Assembly (NCBI GenBank): GCA_041484845.1
Contig: JBGPIK010000128.1
Coordinates: 1 to 15,733, forward strand
Length of the DNA stretch: 15,733 nt
DNA from: JBGPIK01 sp041484845
Lineage (GTDB): Bacteria; Desulfobacterota; Binatia; UBA9968
Direction of reading: 5' to 3'
The notes under the pieces are model-generated. The model saw only the letters and a list, made by a program, of their open reading frames with translations, ran no database searches and had not been told where the DNA came from. The first letter of the stretch is position 1. The number at the start of each line of letters is the position of its first letter. This document shows, piece by piece, positions 1-5,944 of this stretch. The position numbers were made by a program, and so were the translations under genes.

Positions 1-753
1 CCGCACATATCCCGGAGGATTGCCGCGCTTCGACCGCACTTCCAACCAATCGCCGGCAGAACTTGCGACGTTGACCCTGGTTCCTTTGCTGATTTGCGAA
101 ACAACGCGCGACGCCGATGACGGGCTTTCATATACCGACGTGGCCCGGGTTGTCTCATAGACGCCCGGTTCGGCCATTCGTCTTGCCGCCACCGGCACAG
201 GGAGCGACGCAGCGGTCCTCGGCGCGGGCGATGATGTTCTGGTAGCAGCCAGAGACCGGCTCGCTTTCAGACGATCGACTTCACGCGTGGTGACTCTCAG
301 CCGCTGCTGAGCTGCCGAAAGTTCTTTCTGGCTTTCCTCGAGTTTAGTTTTTATTTCGGCGAGCTGATTGGAGTTCTCGTTCAGTTGTTGCCGGGTTTGA
401 GCAAGTTGCGCTTCCTGACTTTGAATCATTTGATCTTTCGCTTGAAGCTCTTTTAATTTGGCCTGTGATGACAGCAATAGCTGGTTACGTTGTATGTAAC
501 CGCCGGCAAAAAAGCCGATCAAAGCCATAACGAGCATGGCGGCCATCCAGATAAACTTTGAAGGGATTGCGAATCTCTTATTATTATTCGAGCCAAGTCG
601 TGGTTCTGATAGGGGTTCGTCGCGCTTGAGCCACTGAGGATCAAACTGCGATAAAAGATCGGCCTTGCAATAAGAACAATGCGTGGCATCTTCCTCGATA
701 CTATTCGCACACTGTGGGCAAAGCCGCATCTGTGCTGTGGAATTTCCGATCAA
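1..753 (-). CDS. Zinc-ribbon / single-TM / coiled-coil / SH3b protein (partial, 3' end outside window)
   Basis: An open frame runs without a stop from 753 to the window edge (251 codons seen). From the N-terminus it reads: a zinc ribbon with CPQC and CSYC knuckles (about residues 12-29), a charged linker, one hydrophobic helix (about 63-82), a long Gln/Glu/Lys-rich coiled coil (about 86-160), a Pro/Ala linker, and the start of a bacterial SH3 domain (about 196 on) ending in a GDWLEVRS...GYVR stretch. The likely layout is cytoplasmic ribbon, inner-membrane anchor, and periplasmic coiled coil plus SH3b that may bind peptidoglycan. I chose the TTG start at 753 because a perfect AAGGAGGG lies 7 nt upstream; the first ATG (729) is 31 nt from it. 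The function is unknown. The architecture suggests an envelope sensor or scaffold, but that is inference. Confidence 0.8.
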   Translation of the reverse strand, partial: MIGNSTAQMRLCPQCANSIEEDATHCSYCKADLLSQFDPQWLKRDEPLSEPRLGSNNNKRFAIPSKFIWMAAMLVMALIGFFAGGYIQRNQLLLSSQAKLKELQAKDQMIQSQEAQLAQTRQQLNENSNQLAEIKTKLEESQKELSAAQQRLRVTTREVDRLKASRSLAATRTSSPAPRTAASLPVPVAARRMAEPGVYETTRATSVYESPSSASRVVSQISKGTRVNVASSAGDWLEVRSKRGNPPGYVR

Positions 754-760
754 CGACGTT

Positions 761-768
761 CCCTCCTT
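761..768 (-). promoter_or_regulatory. Strong ribosome-binding site fixing a TTG start
   Basis: AAGGAGGG on the minus strand is followed by 7 nt and then TTG at 753-751. The in-frame ATG at 729 would be too distant, so this site decides the start of the zinc-ribbon/SH3b gene. Confidence 0.75.
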
Positions 769-952
769 AGACCGATTCCTCGTATTCTACTAAGCCCTGC
801 AGATTGTTTCATGGGACCCATTCTGAAACCAACCTATGCGGCGTCAAGCGCCACTTCCTTAGACGTTTGGAAAACTCAATTGTGAATTTTCTTGGCCGCT
901 CACGGGCTGCCCGGACTCAGGAGCTATCGAACGCTGGGAGGATAACCGGCGG

Positions 953-982
953 ACAGATTTCTCCCTCCGGTCGAAATGACAC
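953..982. repeat. Dispersed repeat of the 'CHFDRREKS' type
   Basis: The core TTTCTCCCTCCGGTCGAAAT and its flanks match a short repeat that I recall from many proteobacterial and uncultured genomes, where it gives the false peptide CHFDRREKS. Only one copy is seen in this window, so the repeat status rests on recall. Confidence 0.5.
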
Positions 983-1011
983 AAGGGATGAGGCACGGTT
1001 TCTAAAAGGGG

Positions 1012-1160
1012 ACGAATTAACTGCGCGCTGGAAAGAGACAACTCGCTCTGTGATGATTTCGCCGCTGAGGTTATCCACCAACACCGGACTTTCAAAAAAG
1101 CTGAGGACCGGTACCACACCGTAGCGCTCTTTGATGAACTGCCGCCATTCTCGCCTTACG
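1012..1160 (-). pseudogene. Possible C-terminal remnant of an unidentified gene
   Basis: On the minus strand one frame reads REWRQFIKERYGVVPVLSFF followed by ESPVLVDNLSGEIITERVVS and a few more residues. This looks like real protein: alternating hydrophobic strands, natural codon use and a Trp/Tyr-rich start. Its frame has a TAA stop just upstream, inside the 7-nt repeat, and no start codon with a ribosome-binding site. Downstream it runs straight into the dispersed repeat near 970. I do not recognise the family. It may also be a chance open stretch. Confidence 0.3.
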
Positions 1161-1178
1161 CTTTACGCCTAACGCTTA
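1155..1178. repeat. Short tandem repeat, 7-nt period (YTWACGC)
   Basis: Three successive units, CTTACGC, TTTACGC and CTAACGC, are followed by TTA. The stop codon of the VOC gene (TAG, 1171-1169) lies inside the third unit, so the last residues of that protein are encoded by the repeat edge. Confidence 0.6.
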
Positions 1179-1561
1179 TCCCCTTCTGCGGGCGCAGCTC
1201 CAACCCAATGTCCCACGTCAACGATAATGCCTTCGGGCCCGACGAACTTATCTTCATAATAGGCAGTTCCCAGATTGACGGTTCCGGCCTTCTTGGCACC
1301 CGCGGCTTCCAGCATGCGGAACGTCTCTGCGTCGTTATCGACCGTGAAGCCTATGTGATCAATGCCCGGGGACCGCGCCGGCTCGCCATCCGGAGCGCCG
1401 GCCCTAATGGGAAGTACGGTGATATTGATCGTGCCATCGGAGAGGTCGATGGCGTTATTTTTGCGCTTTTGCATGATCTTCATGCCCATGGAGTTTACGA
1501 AAAAACTTGCCATGGCATCGGGGTCCGCTGCCCGATAAGCAATGTGACGAATTTTAGCCAT
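1169..1561 (-). CDS. VOC (glyoxalase/bleomycin-resistance/dioxygenase) family protein
   Basis: A 130-residue single VOC domain made of two beta-alpha-beta-beta-beta modules. The first module starts MAKIRHIAYRAADPDAMASF and the second starts at GIDHIGFTVDN (about 67-77). Candidate metal ligands are H6, H69 and E110 (in GPEGIIVDV). The usual Glu at the end of module one is not evident, so the metal site may have three protein ligands. The reaction cannot be told from the fold, which covers lyases, isomerases, dioxygenases and binding proteins. Two adjacent ATGs exist (1564, 1561); the second has the better spacing (7 nt) to GGAG in AAAGGAGA. The Ala/Pro-rich tail ends in a short tandem repeat. 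Confidence 0.88.
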   Translation of the reverse strand: MAKIRHIAYRAADPDAMASFFVNSMGMKIMQKRKNNAIDLSDGTINITVLPIRAGAPDGEPARSPGIDHIGFTVDNDAETFRMLEAAGAKKAGTVNLGTAYYEDKFVGPEGIIVDVGHWVGAAPAEGDKR

Positions 1562-1598
1562 CATCGGTCTCCTTTGGTTCAAGGTGCGCGCCCCGCGC

Positions 1599-1659
1599 AT
1601 CCTGAGCCTCGAAGGATCTGTCACGAAGACTACAAACGATCCTTCGCTTCATTCAGGAC
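1599..1659. repeat. Inverted pair of CCTGAGC...GAAGG repeats
   Basis: ATCCTGAGCCTCGAAGGAT (1599-1617) and GATCCTTCG...CAGGAC (1638-1659) are diverged copies of one short repeat in opposite orientation, 20 nt apart. They could fold into a hairpin. They lie in the gap between the flavin-reductase-like gene and the VOC gene, upstream of the VOC ribosome-binding site. Related copies occur at 3547-3566, 3621-3642 and 9245-9269. Confidence 0.6.
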
Positions 1660-1739
1660 AAACTTGAACATTGAACCTTAAACGTCTGCACTCGCTCTCG
1701 AGTTCGTGCCTCGATCGCAATCACGCCCAGATAATCGGA

Positions 1740-2243
1740 CTATCCCCCGTAAAAGACCTTGTCGCCCAAGTCCTTCAACGTGAGCGTCACATCATCCGGC
1801 CGCGTCGAAGGCTGCGCAGAAACTCCGGCATCCTTCACTTCGCCGATAAAAATAGAATGGTCGCCTCTTTCGACCGTATCCACGAGCGCGCATTCAACGA
1901 AAGCAGGCGCTTTCTCTAAAATCGGGGCGCCTAACGTCCCTTTGCGGAAAGGCTCGCCACCGATCGTATTTCCCTCTCGCTCGAGCGGCTTAAAAAAAGT
2001 GAACGCCTGACCTTTCTGATCTTTTCCAAGAATATTCAGCGCAAAGGTTTTGGATTCCTTAATGATTGAATGGGCGCCGGAATCGGCTTTGACACCGACC
2101 ACAACCAGCGGCGGTTGGAATGCGGTCTGCGTTACCCAATTAACCGTCGCAGCGGCAACCTTGCCGTCCTTGCTTTCCGCCGTTAGAACGTAAAGCCCGT
2201 ACGGAATCATTCGGAGCGCAATTTTCTTCGCATCAGCATCCAT
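1740..2243 (-). CDS. Flavin reductase-like, FMN-binding split-barrel protein
   Basis: At 167 residues this has the usual length for the flavin-reductase-like family (PF01613). The N-terminal MIPYGLYVLTAESKDGKVAA and the next VNWVTQTAFQPPLVVVGVK match the family's start and its conserved PPLV strand. The HSIIKESKTFALNIL stretch follows (about 60-75). Members bind FMN and either reduce free flavin with NAD(P)H for a partner monooxygenase or act as flavoproteins themselves. No monooxygenase partner is in the window. AAAGGAA lies just upstream of ATG 2243. It may be co-transcribed with the VOC gene downstream, though 178 nt with repeats separate them. Confidence 0.9.
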   Translation of the reverse strand: MDADAKKIALRMIPYGLYVLTAESKDGKVAAATVNWVTQTAFQPPLVVVGVKADSGAHSIIKESKTFALNILGKDQKGQAFTFFKPLEREGNTIGGEPFRKGTLGAPILEKAPAFVECALVDTVERGDHSIFIGEVKDAGVSAQPSTRPDDVTLTLKDLGDKVFYGG

Positions 2244-2388
2244 GGCTAATTCCTTTCAGCTTAAAATTTGGCTTGGTGGTGTCGGACTTCGGTGGAAAGT
2301 CGATTCTATGGAACCGAAAGCGAATGTGCAAGCGTCATGGCAAAGGGCAAAGAGCCAAGCGCTAAGAGCATGTCTCCCAGCTCCACCC

Positions 2389-2964
2389 CTATGGTACTCG
2401 GAAAGCCAGGATAACGTAGCTGTTGCCTTTCACTTCGAAGTCTCCGACTTCAGTCATACCGAGGCCGCTGACGTGCGCTCGTAACGAGTGCGGGTTGTTG
2501 CGCGCGACAAAAGCCACGCCCACTTCAAACTGACCGGCAAGGTCTGCAATTTGCGCTTGGTAAAGCCCGCGCAGGAGCCCGCGCCGGCGATACTCGCGGC
2601 CGATGCAAACGGGCCCGTATAGATAGCTCTGGTAGTGGCTCAACGGCTTGCCTTCGAATTGAACCAGATCATAACTTTCGAGCATCTTCGCTATCACCGG
2701 TGAACCGGTGCTGAACTCGCGGCGAAACGCGCACAGAAAACCCGCCACGTCGCTGCCGACAACGGCCAGCATCGTTCCCAAATCCCGGGCCATATCGGCA
2801 ACCTGCTCACGCGTGAACTCCGCGGAAAGAAAACCCTGCTTGCGTTCCGCGTCGGAAAGATTAGCAATATAATTTGCCGTCTGCAGGCGAAGGATCGCCG
2901 AATAATCTTGAGGTGTTGCACGCCTAAATTCAGCTTGAGACTCAATTTTTGATACTGCTGTCAT
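2389..2964 (-). CDS. GNAT-family N-acetyltransferase
   Basis: A 191-residue single-domain GNAT. Beta strands and the acetyl-CoA loop are seen at YLYGPVCIGREYRRRGLLRG (about 115-134). The R-x-x-G part of the pyrophosphate-binding motif is present at RRRG, but the second glycine of the usual RxxGxG/A is replaced by Leu. The last part, NNPHSLRAHVSGLGMTEVGD, matches the family's typical 'N..S...y...GF' segment. The substrate is unknown. The start lies 7 nt after the stop of the membrane protein gene and has no clear ribosome-binding site, so translational coupling is likely. Confidence 0.85.
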   Translation of the reverse strand: MTAVSKIESQAEFRRATPQDYSAILRLQTANYIANLSDAERKQGFLSAEFTREQVADMARDLGTMLAVVGSDVAGFLCAFRREFSTGSPVIAKMLESYDLVQFEGKPLSHYQSYLYGPVCIGREYRRRGLLRGLYQAQIADLAGQFEVGVAFVARNNPHSLRAHVSGLGMTEVGDFEVKGNSYVILAFRVP

Positions 2965-2971
2965 GGGCCAT

Positions 2972-3502
2972 TTACAGGCCGCCTCGAGGCCGGCTCCCCG
3001 AGCCAGGGCCGTGGCTGCCCAACGCTCCTTCTAATAGCTCCGCCACGTACCCGCCCAGCGCGCCGGCGGGGATGATCGAAAGAATCGACAGAGCGCGAAA
3101 CCATTCAGGCATCGGCATGGACTCTCCTCGCAGCATCTCCTCTATTAAAGAGACGGTAAGCGAGCCAAGACCGACAAAGGCGCCGTGCTTGATTTGGAAT
3201 TTTCCCGCCTTCCGCGCAGCAATGAACCCTCCCAATGCAGTTCCCAGCGCGCCGATCGCAAAGCCGATCATCAATCCTTCGCGCGACATCATATAATCGG
3301 CAACCGCTTCCTGTGAAAGTTCACCCTGTTCAGACAATTTATTCGCCAAGTACATGAAAAAATAGGCATACATCCCGGCATAGGTGGCGATATAGTCGAC
3401 TATCACACCGACAATAACGGGCCGAATCTGGACGCCCGTGAAAAAGCCGGTAGGCTGAATCGGCGACGGCGGCGTGCCGGTAGCGCGCGGATCGTACTGC
3501 AT
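2972..3502 (-). CDS. Hypothetical membrane protein, four predicted TM helices
   Basis: A 176-residue protein. The N-terminus is Pro/Thr-rich (about 1-25). Hydrophobic helices lie at about 28-52 (aromatic, Tyr/Phe-rich), 75-95 (Gly-rich, GFAIGALGTALGGFIAA), 104-120 and 137-158 (IIPAGALGGYVAEL). The tail is Gly/Ser/Arg-rich. The Gly-rich paired helices resemble small integral membrane proteins of the TIGR04086/DUF type, but I cannot name a family. GAGGA sits 7 nt before ATG 3502. A 175-bp palindromic element ends directly upstream of this ribosome-binding site. It is followed by the GNAT gene after 7 nt, probably as one transcript. Confidence 0.75.
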   Translation of the reverse strand: MQYDPRATGTPPSPIQPTGFFTGVQIRPVIVGVIVDYIATYAGMYAYFFMYLANKLSEQGELSQEAVADYMMSREGLMIGFAIGALGTALGGFIAARKAGKFQIKHGAFVGLGSLTVSLIEEMLRGESMPMPEWFRALSILSIIPAGALGGYVAELLEGALGSHGPGSGSRPRGGL

Positions 3503-3546
3503 CTCAATTCCTCGCAGGCTGCTGAAAAAGACTCATATGCCGATTG

Positions 3547-3566
3547 CCCTGAGCATTGTCGAAGGG
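3547..3566. repeat. CCTGAGC...GAAGG short palindromic repeat
   Basis: CCCTGAGCATTGTCGAAGGG pairs its CCCT/AGGG ends around a short loop. It is one of five related copies in the window and lies inside the 175-bp element. Confidence 0.6.
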
Positions 3567-3620
3567 TGCGCGAAATCGCCTCGCTGCAACGTACTGGCTA
3601 AGTACGCCTCCGCTTAGTCT

Positions 3621-3642
3621 ATCCTGAGCGAAGCCGAAGGAT
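3621..3642. repeat. CCTGAGC...GAAGG short palindromic repeat
   Basis: ATCCTGAGCG followed by AAGCCGAAGGAT pairs its ATCCT/AGGAT ends. It has the same orientation as the copy at 3547 and also lies inside the 175-bp element. Confidence 0.6.
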
Positions 3643-3688
3643 CGATTTTTCGCGCGCCTCGCCTCTGAGATCTTTTTGAGCAGCCTGC

Positions 3689-3869
3689 AAACAGAGATTT
3701 TCAGCAAAGTGCTAGACAAAATTAGAAGCGCCGTTTTTATTAACGTTCGCATTTGCCGGACCGATATTCCTTTCTAGGACTAATCATGTTTTTAATGAGC
3801 AAAATGATAATGGCGCAAATTCTATCCCGTTTATTATTTCAACTGCGATTTCCCGGCGCCCGGTTGGCA
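3689..3869. other. AT-rich intergenic stretch between the cupin gene and the 175-bp element
   Basis: This stretch is visibly richer in A and T than its surroundings and shows no convincing gene. It could hold the promoter of the minus-strand membrane protein/GNAT pair, but I found no hexamer pair with acceptable spacing. Confidence 0.4.
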
Positions 3870-4277
3870 CTACCCTTTTTTCCAGCGCGGCACCTTCTTG
3901 CGGTTCGGAATGCCGTCCCCCAACAACGTCCGGGTTCCCAGCGGAAAGTTTTTCGGCGGGACCGCGCCTAGGATCATAAATATTACATCCGTTTTTGAAT
4001 TGTTGCCGAGTGCCCGGTAGACCCTGGGTCCGACTCGGATGATTGTTCCTGCGGGCATCGCAATCCGTTTGCCGTCTAAAATGATGGACCCGGTGCCCTT
4101 TAACGTGATGAACACTTCTTCTTGCGTGCGGTGACGGTGAACGTAGGTAGCTCCTTCGCCGGGCTTATAACGCACAAAACTGAAGCCCACTCCTTTGCAG
4201 CCCAGCGGTCTGGACAAGAACTCTTTCTCTTTGATTTTATCCAGCGGCAGAAACATTTTAGAAAATCCGCTCGCCAT
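3870..4277 (-). CDS. Cupin-domain protein
   Basis: A 135-residue single cupin barrel. Motif 1 is intact at YVHRHRTQEEVFITLKGTG (about 45-63), giving metal ligands H47, H49 and E54. Motif 2 is PAGTIIRVGPRVYRALGNNS (about 75-94). Where most cupins have the third histidine (P-H-A-x-x-N) this has Arg88, so the canonical fourth ligand is missing and the metal site is altered or absent. The C-terminal tail is Lys/Arg/Pro-rich. The start follows GAGGAGG by 6 nt. It begins 19 nt after the stop of the MBL-fold gene, so the two are very likely one operon. The substrate is unknown. Confidence 0.88.
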   Translation of the reverse strand: MASGFSKMFLPLDKIKEKEFLSRPLGCKGVGFSFVRYKPGEGATYVHRHRTQEEVFITLKGTGSIILDGKRIAMPAGTIIRVGPRVYRALGNNSKTDVIFMILGAVPPKNFPLGTRTLLGDGIPNRKKVPRWKKG

Positions 4278-4296
4278 GAAAAACCTCCTCGCCGAG

Positions 4297-5157
4297 TTAT
4301 TTCGCGTTTTGCTGCGTTTTTATATACCGGATCATACCATCGATATTGAGCGGCAGATACTCTTGGTAATTACCCCAGTGGCTGTATTTCTCCATTTTCA
4401 CGAGCTGTTTAATCTCCTCTGGCGATTTGCCTTGGGCCAATAATGGGCGCACCTGCTGTTGTAGTTCTTCGATATAGTTACGGACCGATCGGACATCATC
4501 CTTGCGTCCGAGTTCGCCGTGGCCCGGTGCCAAAACTTGGAAATCCAAATTCTCGGCTTTCTTCAACGATTCGATCCACTCGGCAATGTAAGCATCGGGG
4601 AAATCCCTGTACGGCAGGCTCTTAACCGGAATAAAATCCACGGCAAAAAGAACCTTCTCATCCGGGAAACGCATCACGATGGAATTGTCGGAATGGTTTT
4701 TGCCCAAATAGGCGAGCTCGACTTTTTTGCCACCCAATTCGATCGACATCCGGTCGCTGAAGGTGAGGTCGGGCACCGCCGTCGGTCGTCGTTCATTAAG
4801 AATGACCGCTTTGGTTCTTTCATGCGCGACCACGATGGCGGTATCGGCAAAGACCTCACCGCCGGAGATATGATCCGCATGATCGTGGCTGTAGATCAAA
4901 TATCTGACCGGCTTTGAAAACCGCTGGCTCAATTCCGTCTTGAGCCAGCGCGCGGCATCGGCGTCGATCGGATCGGTCGCGATAATACCCGCCGGCGTCA
5001 CCATAAAAACGGAGAAATGGCCGGCGTTGCGAAAACGGTAGAGGTCGCCCGCGATGCGCGTAATTTCTCGCTGCGGCGGCTCAGCCAGGGAGAGCGAAGC
5101 CCAAAGCCAAACGGCCAACCCGCACGCGAGAGCCTTGACAAATTGGTGCTGAATCAT
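4297..5157 (-). CDS. Secreted MBL-fold metallo-hydrolase
   Basis: A 286-residue metallo-beta-lactamase-fold protein with a complete two-zinc ligand set: HDHADH (H91, H93, D95, H96), H155 in GKNHSDNS, D174 in FAVDF and H213 in PGHGE. The N-terminus MIQHQFVKALACGLAVWLWA followed by SLSLAEPP is a typical Sec signal peptide, so it acts in the periplasm. The domain layout resembles the quinoprotein-associated/SoxH-like hydrolase group; the substrate is not predictable. The frame stays open to 5421, but starts upstream of 5239 would overlap the divergent gene and precede the signal peptide, so I chose ATG 5157. No strong ribosome-binding site is visible there. The cupin gene follows after 19 nt. 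Confidence 0.9.
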   Translation of the reverse strand: MIQHQFVKALACGLAVWLWASLSLAEPPQREITRIAGDLYRFRNAGHFSVFMVTPAGIIATDPIDADAARWLKTELSQRFSKPVRYLIYSHDHADHISGGEVFADTAIVVAHERTKAVILNERRPTAVPDLTFSDRMSIELGGKKVELAYLGKNHSDNSIVMRFPDEKVLFAVDFIPVKSLPYRDFPDAYIAEWIESLKKAENLDFQVLAPGHGELGRKDDVRSVRNYIEELQQQVRPLLAQGKSPEEIKQLVKMEKYSHWGNYQEYLPLNIDGMIRYIKTQQNAK

Positions 5158-5174
5158 CTTTACTCGGGAAGCGT

Positions 5175-5202
5175 TTGACGTTTCACCCGACGATGGGAAA
5201 AT
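5175..5202 (+). promoter_or_regulatory. Possible sigma-70-like promoter for the nitrate-reductase-associated gene
   Basis: TTGACG (5175-5180), a 16-nt spacer and GAAAAT (5197-5202) lie in the 81-nt divergent gap, 36 nt before ATG 5239. The match is 5/6 and 4/6. This is suggestive only. Confidence 0.35.
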
Positions 5203-5238
5203 AGCGCTACGCAGGGCCAAAACGCAAACTCTTAACCT

Positions 5239-5697
5239 ATGTTTTACCGCTTCACTTATGAGTCCGAATTTTATCCAAGCTTGAGCCGCGTGCCCATGTC
5301 CGTGCGCATGAAGATGGACCTGACCGGCGTGAAAATTTCGCTCGACGACTGGTTGGCCTTCAGTTTCGAAGAGCGGACCGTCTTGTGCCATCTTCCTTTT
5401 GATACGGAAGAAGAAAAACAAGTCTTCATTTCTTACCTGGACTTTCTTTCGCGAAAATATTGTGACGCGCCCATAGGTTTAACTCAAGCGCTGGACAGCT
5501 CTCCCTGGAATGATTTGGCCAAAGTGCCGCCGGCCGTCATCGACAAGAGCGCGCTGAAGGGCCATGGGGTGACGCGCCAGGAGTGGACACGCTGGAAATT
5601 TCACGAGCGTTATGCGCTCTATAAGACGGCGATTGCTAAAAGAGACACCGAAGCTTTTTTCGCGCTTCTAAGCGAGCTTCGGGAATCAATCAGCTAG
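5239..5697 (+). CDS. Nitrate reductase-associated protein (PF09655-like)
   Basis: A 152-residue soluble protein. The core VPMSVRMKMDLTGVKISLDDW followed by FSFEERTVLCHLPFDTEEE (about 18-60) strongly resembles the Nitr_red_assoc family, a small conserved protein found beside nitrate reductase genes, notably in cyanobacteria, with unproven function. The C-terminal part (about 100-150) is helical and basic, with RQEWTRWKFHERYALYKTAI. It has no Cys pair for a cofactor. It precedes a molybdopterin oxidoreductase on the same strand, which fits the family's usual company, but a 177-bp palindromic element lies between them. The start is weak in ribosome-binding signal; the conserved YESEF start supports ATG 5239. 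Confidence 0.85.
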   Translation: MFYRFTYESEFYPSLSRVPMSVRMKMDLTGVKISLDDWLAFSFEERTVLCHLPFDTEEEKQVFISYLDFLSRKYCDAPIGLTQALDSSPWNDLAKVPPAVIDKSALKGHGVTRQEWTRWKFHERYALYKTAIAKRDTEAFFALLSELRESIS

Positions 5698-5731
5698 CCC
5701 GAATGGTTACAGGGAAACGATGACACTGTGT

Positions 5732-5908
5732 CGATCGAGAGGCGAGACTGGAAGAGCGAGGCACAGAGACGAACAGCTTCAATGCCGTCTTTGGTGCTCG
5801 GCTCGGCGCTCGCCTTTGTCTCGCGCGTTCGCTTCAGAAACTTGGGTTTGCGGGCCGGTCCAAGGCACAGACCCATTGCCTCGCTCTGGAGGGCTCGCCT
5901 CTCGATCG
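5732..5908. repeat. 177-bp MITE-like palindromic element with 32-bp terminal inverted repeats
   Basis: The left end starts CGATCGAGAGGCGAG (5732-5746) and ends GAGCGAGGCA (5754-5763). The right end (5877-5908) is the reverse complement of the same 32 positions, identical except for a 7-nt middle segment that differs. The element contains no credible gene, though short frames are open on both strands. It lies between the PF09655-like gene and the molybdoenzyme gene, where it would form a large hairpin in a shared transcript. No flanking target duplication is obvious. Confidence 0.75.
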
Positions 5909-5944
5909 TTCTCATGCGTGCATAATCCGGGCTAGTGGCTGTCG

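Larger units (their letters stand above)
754..1168. other. Non-coding gap with dispersed repeats and a possible gene remnant
   Basis: No complete gene is convincing here. The gap holds a TTTCTCCCTCCGGTCGAAATG repeat near 957-977, whose minus-strand translation is the well-known spurious CHFDRREKS string, a possible gene remnant (about 1012-1160), and a 7-nt-period repeat at 1155-1178. The remainder (754-950) shows nothing I can name. Confidence 0.55.
3514..3688. repeat. 175-bp MITE-like element with 17-bp terminal inverted repeats
   Basis: The left end GCAGGCTGCTGAAAAAG (3514-3530) and the right end, complement of CTTTTTGAGCAGCCTGC (3672-3688), match at 16 of 17 bases. The inside contains two hairpin-forming CCTGAGC...GAAGG repeats (3547-3566, 3621-3642) and GCGCGAAATCG/CGATTTTTCGCGC arms that extend the palindrome. 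It contains no gene. The 82-codon minus-strand frame over it is only a translation of the repeat (FGFAQDRL, FDNAQGN, SLFQQPA). It abuts the ribosome-binding site of the membrane protein gene, so readthrough transcripts would carry a long hairpin leader. Confidence 0.75.

Noticed and set aside
859..1119. 86-codon minus-strand frame with CHFDRREKS
   Set aside because: The string is a recurrent translation of a dispersed repeat; the alternative frame gives the better remnant reading.
2244..2388. Small plus-strand frame and GGCAAAGGGCAAAGAGCC stretch near 2338-2356
   Set aside because: There is no gene-like protein; the short purine-rich repeat is too small and single-copy here to call an element.
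3504..3752. 82-codon minus-strand frame over the 175-bp element
   Set aside because: It translates the palindromic repeats (FGFAQDRL, FDNAQGN, SLFQQPA), has no ribosome-binding logic and is a known type of false gene.
5158..5421. N-terminal extension of the MBL-fold protein up to 5421
   Set aside because: It overlaps the divergent PF09655-like gene and would bury the Sec signal peptide at residue 89; the ATG at 5157 fits a secreted protein.
5694..5915. Short frames on both strands inside the 177-bp palindrome
   Set aside because: Open frames on both strands are expected in a GC-rich palindrome; none has a ribosome-binding site or known domain.
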